This document shows positions 58,745-64,000 of a stretch of DNA of 64,000 nt, piece by piece. Made by a program: the position numbers and the translations under genes. The stretch covers positions 6,156,036-6,220,035 of the forward strand of contig NC_037265.1 in NCBI RefSeq assembly GCF_000002425.4, read 5' to 3'. Each line of letters starts with the position of its first letter. Position 1 is the stretch's first letter. Source of the DNA: Physcomitrium patens. Taxonomy: Eukaryota; Streptophyta; Bryopsida; Funariales; Funariaceae. The notes beneath the pieces are model-generated. The model was not told the origin of the DNA, made no database searches, and was given only the letters and a program-made list of their open reading frames with translations.

Positions 58745-59088
58745 TTGAAGAAACTAACTATGTAGTCGCTATATAGAAAACTTGCCTTGCAAATCTAGAT
58801 ACGTGTCATGTAAAATTAACATGTTTTTGGAGATTCTATAGAACGTCGCTATATAAATTCTAAGTAGATATTGTATATAGAGATAAGAATGAAGCCTTCT
58901 TCACTCTTGTCAACTCCTTTCTTACTTCTAGTATAGATTTAAAAGTCTTTAGTTTCCTTGCCTTTTGAAAATAGCCATTTTAGTTTCTTTTTAATATATA
59001 TATTTCTTTATTTCTATTTTATCACTTTTTTTTTATATGGATTTTACAGATTTATGCATCTTCTTTTAGTTCATGACTTTGATACTAT
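58745..59088 (+). repeat. 3' LTR of Gypsy B, right part
   Basis: Resumes at AGAAACTAACTATGTAGTCGC, directly following the GATAGCTTGCA left at 50318 in the uninterrupted LTR. Ends near TTCATGACTTTGATA, as the 5' LTR does. Confidence 0.75.
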
Positions 59089-59094
59089 GTGGCA

Positions 59095-59739
59095 ATATGC
59101 TAATTGAGTTCTTTCTTATAAATCAATTTAAGAATCATAAGATTGATGCTCTAGAAAAATAATTGTATTTATCTTTTAAAAGCATCTCAAAAATCTTGAT
59201 AGTAGCTTGGAATATCACTTGATGTCTTTCCACTGTCAAAAATATATATGGCATATATAGTAAAAGATGATCTTTCTTTTATTGCATGTATGAAAGCTTT
59301 TAGATTGACTAGTAAGAATTTGGATGTACTATACTTATGTATTTTTACTTGGTAAAAAAAATTTGAATTAAACTATAAGAAAAATTAAGGTTGTAAGAAA
59401 TCTAATCTATCTTAGGATTATATTTTTTTTTTATCCACAATAAACTTAAAATAATGACATTAAAAAAAAATCTTCTGACATTAAGTATTATTATACTATT
59501 ATGATCTTTAATTGCTATATTTAAAGGAACAATATTATGGATAACATCTCTAAAAGATAACAAATGACTATCTTTAACTTCTACATGTATGGATTTAATT
59601 TTTTTAATTAATGATATCTCTTATTTTTTGACAAAGTCTTAATCTATAAAACAAATTGAGGCTCCTAAATCTAACAAGACTAAGACTTTGCGATTTTTTA
59701 GTCCCGAATAAACTTCTATTGTAAAACAAGGTGAAGGAT
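59095..59739 (-). pseudogene. Minus-strand Gypsy fragment: protease and start of reverse transcriptase
   Basis: Read on the minus strand, from right to left: a protease block (VLVLLDLGASICFID, about 59690-59640), then IHVEVKDSHLLSFRDV, and near 59095-59260 a pre-reverse-transcriptase block resembling those of A and B. Same family as A/B but opposite orientation. Its left side is cut by Gypsy B and its right side by the LTR of Gypsy D. Confidence 0.62.
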
Positions 59740-60556
59740 TGTAGAATAGACAAATAAACTTTGTGGTAAGTTACTAGTTGGTTATTGATAACCTTGAAAA
59801 TTAGATTGATAGTTAGACAGTTTAGTTGGTAACAATAGGTTATTAGTGGAATAAATGATTAAGAATTCAAAGGGTCATAATCTTTGGAATCCGTTGGTCG
59901 ACAGATCATCTTTTTTGTAGGATAAAGAGATTGAGAAAAGTAAGCCGAGAGCCAGACTGTGAGAGTCATAAGCCGATAGCCAAACTATGATAGTTATGAG
60001 TCTGGATTAAGCTTGGTACTACTTCTTTGTTTTCTTTGTTGTTGAAGAGTAATGGATAGTTTTTGAATACTAAGAAGTGATTTTGTGAAATAAATCAGAG
60101 ATTGATTTATGAGTTATTGATTATGTAATTAGAATATTATATGATTGAATTATATGAGAAGTTATTGGAAGATTGATTATGGATGAAAGATTATGATTGT
60201 TATTTATTGAGAGTTGTGTGTGTGTTTCAATAGAGGAAATCTGTGATTACAGAAATTCTGTGAATCTAGATTGGTTGGAGTAAAGTCTGTTATTCCTAGT
60301 GTTGGATGGAATTTATGAGTTTTGAGCAGTCTTTTAAGAGTGCAAGATTGTACATTGTTGTTATCAGTTGATGAAGAAGTATTATTATTGGGAGGAAGCA
60401 TTGTAGTATTTCTTAGTATTTTAGTGGTTCAAAATACAGTTAATTGAGTGATCCTAAAAAATAAAACTCATGCACTTAGTCTTTCCCTATGTTCGAATTT
60501 TCCTATGTAGGTTTATTCTGAAAGAAATTTGTAGAATAAGTAAAACAACAATTACA
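59740..60556 (+). repeat. 5' LTR of Gypsy D
   Basis: 817 bp with TG...CA ends, placed by the primer site on its right and by the interruption of minus-strand Gypsy protease sequence on its left. The partner LTR is beyond the window. Confidence 0.7.
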
Positions 60557-60559
60557 TTT

Positions 60560-60578
60560 TGGCGTTGCTGTCAGGGAT
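60560..60578 (+). other. Primer-binding site of Gypsy D (tRNA-Asp type)
   Basis: TGGCGTTGCTGTCAGGGAT starts three bases after the LTR end. It pairs, with transition-type mismatches, to the 3' end of plant tRNA-Asp (ending ACGGCGCCA). Confidence 0.75.
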
Positions 60579-60689
60579 TGACAATAGCATTGAGTATTAA
60601 GAATTAACTATTGGATGAGTAGATGGGAAATAAAAAGCAAATTCAGTAGTATATAATGAAAGATTATGGTTATTAAGAATGAGAATATT

Positions 60690-62310
60690 GCAATAAAGAA
60701 AACACATCAGTCGAAAGAAAGACAAGAGAGAGCGCAAGCAAGAGAATCATTGTGAAATGAGCAAGAACGTAAGTTAAAAATGAAACGTCGATAAAGTTGG
60801 ATTAAGCCATGGTTGCATGCCTCTCGACATATCCGAGCATACCCAAAAGTTGATTGATCTCTAATTTTTGAGACATATATACCATTAAGAAAATTTCCAA
60901 GTACACTCGCAAGAAATTTTGTCAACAGCCCAGCATATCTCTTGAGCTCGTTAACTGCAAGTGGAGGAAATACAGAAGAATTGGGTACTCCATTGGGTAC
61001 CCTTTCAATAGCGAAAACTGTCAATTCTATAAAAACTGATTCTATAGAATGGCATAAATTGCTTGTCAATAAGGGCCAATTCAACATATTTCAAAATCCA
61101 TCATTTTTACCTCCAATTCAGCTAATAAACTTATTTAGGGATAACAATAGTAAATTGAGGAAGTTTGAAAGTCTGAAAAAGATAATTGGAGAAGGCAATG
61201 GTAATTTTAATAAGAGATTAAGCGACACATTGTCCTCTTCAATGGCGACGGATAGTCCAATAGTTCCAATAGTAGTACAAATGGGTGAGGTGAGCGATCG
61301 CAGAACAAGCGTGGCTCCATTACCTACTTTTAGGGGCTTTCTGGATGTGGATCCTGATCAATATTTGTCTCAGTTTCTGACAGCATGTATGACTAATAAT
61401 GGTAGAACTGAAGACATTTGATTGAGATGGTTGCCAGCAACTTTAAAAGATACAGCTTTTAAATGGTATATTCGGCAACCAGTGGATAGATTTTCCAATT
61501 GAGAGGCCTTGAGGAATGCCTTTCTAATCCATTTTAGACCAATTGGATTTGAAGATCGGCTTTGAGAAAGTTTTATGAATAGCAGGATGTTTGTGGGGAA
61601 ATCAATAGAGTCCTATTATGGCCGGATCGAGGATATACTTCGTAAATGATCAAATAATCAAATGCCAAATGCATTTATATTGTCAATATTAATTAACGGT
61701 TTACATCTACCAGAATTAAAAATGTTTGTAAAAGAGGCTTGACCAGCTACGATAGAAGCATCGTTGGCACGAATAAAGCTATGGAAAGAATGTCATTATG
61801 ACCAATTGTTAACAGTGGGAGCCATGATGATTCCAAGTTTAGGAAGTCAACAAATACAACCGGAAAATGTGTTGATGGGTAATTATCTACAAATGGCTGC
61901 CTCCAATGTGAAGAATGTTATGTTGCAACAACCAATTAATGCTATACTATTCCAAGCAATAGCACCAATAATAATGACACCTTATTTTACATCGCCAATC
62001 CATCAACAATCGGAGTTATTCACAAATGTGACTGTTAAAGATCCAAATGAAGCCTTGTTATTAAATCTAATAAAGAAGATGGAAGAATTGGCCGTGAATT
62101 TGGCTAAAGATAAGAAAAAATGACATAAGCCTTCTAATATGAGACCTAATGTATGGTGTAATAATTGTAAGGGACAAGGTCATTTTGATACGGAATATCC
62201 ATCACCTAGACAAACGGGTGTTCAATCTATATTTTACGAAAGAAATCATCCTACCCAAAATTGCTGGCATTTACAAAGGTAATAACAATTTAGTAATCAG
62301 ACCATGATCC
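60690..62310 (+). pseudogene. Gypsy D Gag polyprotein (decayed by a few stops)
   Basis: One main frame carries an N-terminal basic segment (about 60700-60830) and then an open run 60942-61419. This ends in the Gag core LPTFRGFLDVDPDQYLSQFL. The core continues after single stops through WLPATLKDTAFKWY, AFLIHFRPIGFEDRL and SYYGRIEDILRK. 61764-62121 is open again (ARIKLWKECHYDQLL, then QSELFTNVTVKDP). A knuckle-like motif follows at about 62155-62210 (WCNNCKGQGHFDTEY), where the last Cys is Tyr. Tested cases of stops fit TGG-to-TGA or CGA-to-TGA changes. Gag would package element RNA into particles; this copy cannot. Confidence 0.78.
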
Positions 62311-62619
62311 CACCGACTCAGTGGAAAGTCAATCAAGTTCAAATAGAAAATACATATGGATAGAATGGAAATCGATCTAATCGATAAAATTGAACATTTA
62401 ATAACTTTCAAAGTTCCAATTTTAATCAAGGGTCTGTATGAAACCCCTAGAACTATGGGAAGCAGCAGCAGAGGTATCAGCAATATGCTCCACCGGCGTC
62501 ATCGAACTAAGTACCATCCATACTAACGGAACAACCAAGATCATTTTCTAACCTTACATGGAACAAGCCTAATAGATATATACCGATGGAGACACCCAAT
62601 ATGCCTGATGGGGGTGCAA

Positions 62620-62700
62620 GAAGACCACTTCGTTGTTTTTGTTGTAGACAAATTGATCATTATGTGAGTCAATGTCCCAATCCTAGAGCTAGTGACGATT
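62620..62700 (+). pseudogene. Second zinc knuckle of Gypsy D Gag
   Basis: 62630-62690 reads PLRCFCCRQIDHYVSQCPNP, a complete CX2CX4HX4C knuckle. It sits downstream of the first, degenerate one, in Gag-to-protease linker sequence rich in Pro and Gln. Confidence 0.65.
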
Positions 62701-63107
62701 ATTCACCAATTTATGGAAGTTCCAAGTAGTCGATGCATACTTATCAACAATGTAATGCTCAGTTCATTTTCAATAATCGAGATCAGCAAATCTAAAATTA
62801 AGGAAAAATGGAGGAGATAAATCAAGATCCTCAAGATTCTTTGATAAATTGGATAGAATGTATGTAAGCCATTCTTACAAGGAGTCAGCAAAAGGAGAAA
62901 AGACCAATTCAACATTTAGGTGAGCCTAATGCAAAGGGCCAATTTGATCCAATTATGGGGACATCCAATCCAAGTCCTATTATGGGCCTTTTACATAGTA
63001 TGAGACCTGACTCTGTTGGGCAACTCAATGAGGTCCCGAATATGGAGTCTTCGGTTTTGTTTCAAGCTGCTCCGTTCTCTACATAGTTTCAAGAAACGTC
63101 CTTTTCA

Positions 63108-64000
63108 TTGAAAGATCCTCTAGGAGGCATGAATTCCAAGAAAGCTCCATCTGCTGTTCCAATTCCAAGTCCAGGACAGAAGAATATCTTACCTCACGGA
63201 GTTAAACTCCAACCAATGAAAAGAAAGAATGCATTGGATATTATCTTAAATATAGAATCCTATGATATATTAAAATATCTGAATGCTATTCGGCCTTCTA
63301 TTTCTATGAAGCAACTTTTAGCGATCACACCAAAGTACCATTCTACATTGAATTCATCATTAACACGGCATCAACAACGTAATAAGGAAGTATAAAAAGT
63401 TAGTTTGAATCCTGACCCAGGTGCACTAACCATCGATGTTTCGATTGATGGTGTGATGATCTCTGGTATTCAAATGGATGGTGGTTCCAGCATCAATTTA
63501 ATGAACGTTGATACAATGGATGCTTTAGATTTGGAATACTTAGTACTTACGACATTAGTATTACGGATGGCAGATCATAGCCGGATTAAACCAATGGGTA
63601 TTTTACGGAGTGTTCAAACTATAATTGCTGGTATTGCATATACAATTGACTATATCATCTTTTGATTACAATGTTCGACTTTATCATATCCAATTTTATT
63701 GAAACGACCCTAGCTTTATCAAGCAAAGGCCAAGAATGATTGGAATCAAGGTACTTTGATAATTAACAAGGGCGGAGACAAAATGGTATTACAAATGTAT
63801 CTAGTATGCTATCATGGGGAGTCTCAATTGCTAGCATCTGACTTGACATTGGATGATGAGCTTAGCTCCGATGATGACGCAGTAGCACTGATTACGGACC
63901 AATATCCTGGAGTGGTGTACCAATGTGGAGGTCCGAGGGAGTACTTGATATACCTAACAGATTTGAAAAGCTTTGATTATGTTGGTATTAATTGGATGAC
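63108..64000 (+). pseudogene. Gypsy D aspartic protease and linker, partial at window end
   Basis: 63108-63393 is an open linker; 63405-63663 is an open protease-like domain. Its active-site block reads IQMDGGSSINLMN, with DGGS in place of the usual DSGA/DTGA, as in several plant Gypsy lineages. It continues with VLRMADHSRIKPMGIL and IAGIAYTIDYIIF. Past one stop, 63700-64000 continues in the same pattern (YQAKAKNDWNQGTL, then GGDKMVLQMYLVCYHGESQ) toward reverse transcriptase, outside the window. Confidence 0.75.

Larger units (their letters stand above)
39418..59088 (+). mobile_element. Gypsy B: decayed Ty3/Gypsy element that hosts two large nested insertions
   Basis: The 5' LTR spans about 39418-39976, followed by an initiator-Met-type primer site remnant (TAATATTAGAGCTTTTT). 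Internal Gag, zinc knuckle, protease and first half of reverse transcriptase run to 42135. The second half of reverse transcriptase and the integrase end continue at 48566-50100. A purine tract (AAAAGGAGGAGTAAT) precedes the 3' LTR, which starts at about 50118, is cut at 50318 and resumes at 58745-59088. The gaps are filled by the gag-only LTR element (42136-48565) and by Gypsy C (50319-58744). It is the same family as Gypsy A. Confidence 0.82.
59740..64000 (+). mobile_element. Gypsy D: different Ty3/Gypsy lineage with tRNA-Asp-type primer site, runs off the window
   Basis: The 5' LTR (59740-60556) starts TGTAGAATAGAC and ends TTACA. After three bases comes TGGCGTTGCTGTCAGGGAT (60560-60578), which differs only by transitions from the tRNA-Asp-complementary site typical of some plant Gypsy elements (TGGCGCCGTTGCCGGGGAT). 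Gag with two knuckle-like motifs (about 60690-62750), then a protease (63405-63665) and the start of the linker to reverse transcriptase reach the window edge. Most stops are TGA or TAG that one C-to-T or G-to-A change explains. It is clearly less decayed than A, B and C. Confidence 0.82.

Noticed and set aside
60707-61087. 126-codon minus-strand frame opposite Gypsy D Gag
   Set aside because: Antisense shadow of the Gag frame, which has clear homology on the plus strand.

Overview
This is a plant nuclear window. Two intron-containing, moderately GC genes sit in very AT-rich, repeat-filled DNA. The gene structures (GT-AG introns), the families (a MYB-CC/PHR transcription factor and a membrane-anchored NHL-repeat protein) and the AT-rich blocks of decayed Ty3/Gypsy and Ty1/Copia elements suggest a moss or other bryophyte. 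That assignment is inference from style, not from a marker.

Layout: 1-1427 is the probable leader/promoter of the PHR-like gene, whose nine coding exons (1428-5675) join in frame to 721 codons. A full-length but dead Copia element (6072-14703, perfect 5-bp target duplication TCTTC) lies about 400 bp past its stop codon. 14709-17300 is intergenic. 17546-19433 (minus) is the six-exon NHL gene (404 codons), with a simple-sequence-rich leader up to about 20040. 20.0-24.7 kb is repeat debris: a minus-strand Copia 3' end, a 73-bp tandem repeat and a decayed solo LTR. 24.75-34.54 kb is a Gypsy chromovirus (A) whose 5' LTR was split by other insertions. 34.5-39.3 kb contains a 2.7-kb higher-GC island with no recognisable gene. 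39.4-59.09 kb is a nested stack: Gypsy B holds a young, gag-only 6.4-kb LTR element (42136-48565) inside its reverse-transcriptase region, and Gypsy C (50319-58744) inside its 3' LTR; C in turn carries a solo LTR and another repeat. 59.1-59.74 kb is a minus-strand Gypsy fragment, cut by a different Gypsy lineage (D, tRNA-Asp-type primer site) that runs off the right end.

The main unifying observation is one LTR family, with degenerate telomere-like (CCTAAAT-type) arrays inside its LTRs, present at five loci (six LTRs). Its only copy with two LTRs has no pol but preserves one long Gag-like frame of about 564 codons, broken only by three TAA/TAG codons. Most stop codons in these elements can be explained by C-to-T or G-to-A transitions, as expected from decay of methylated cytosines. 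I found no tRNA or rRNA genes and no CRISPR array.
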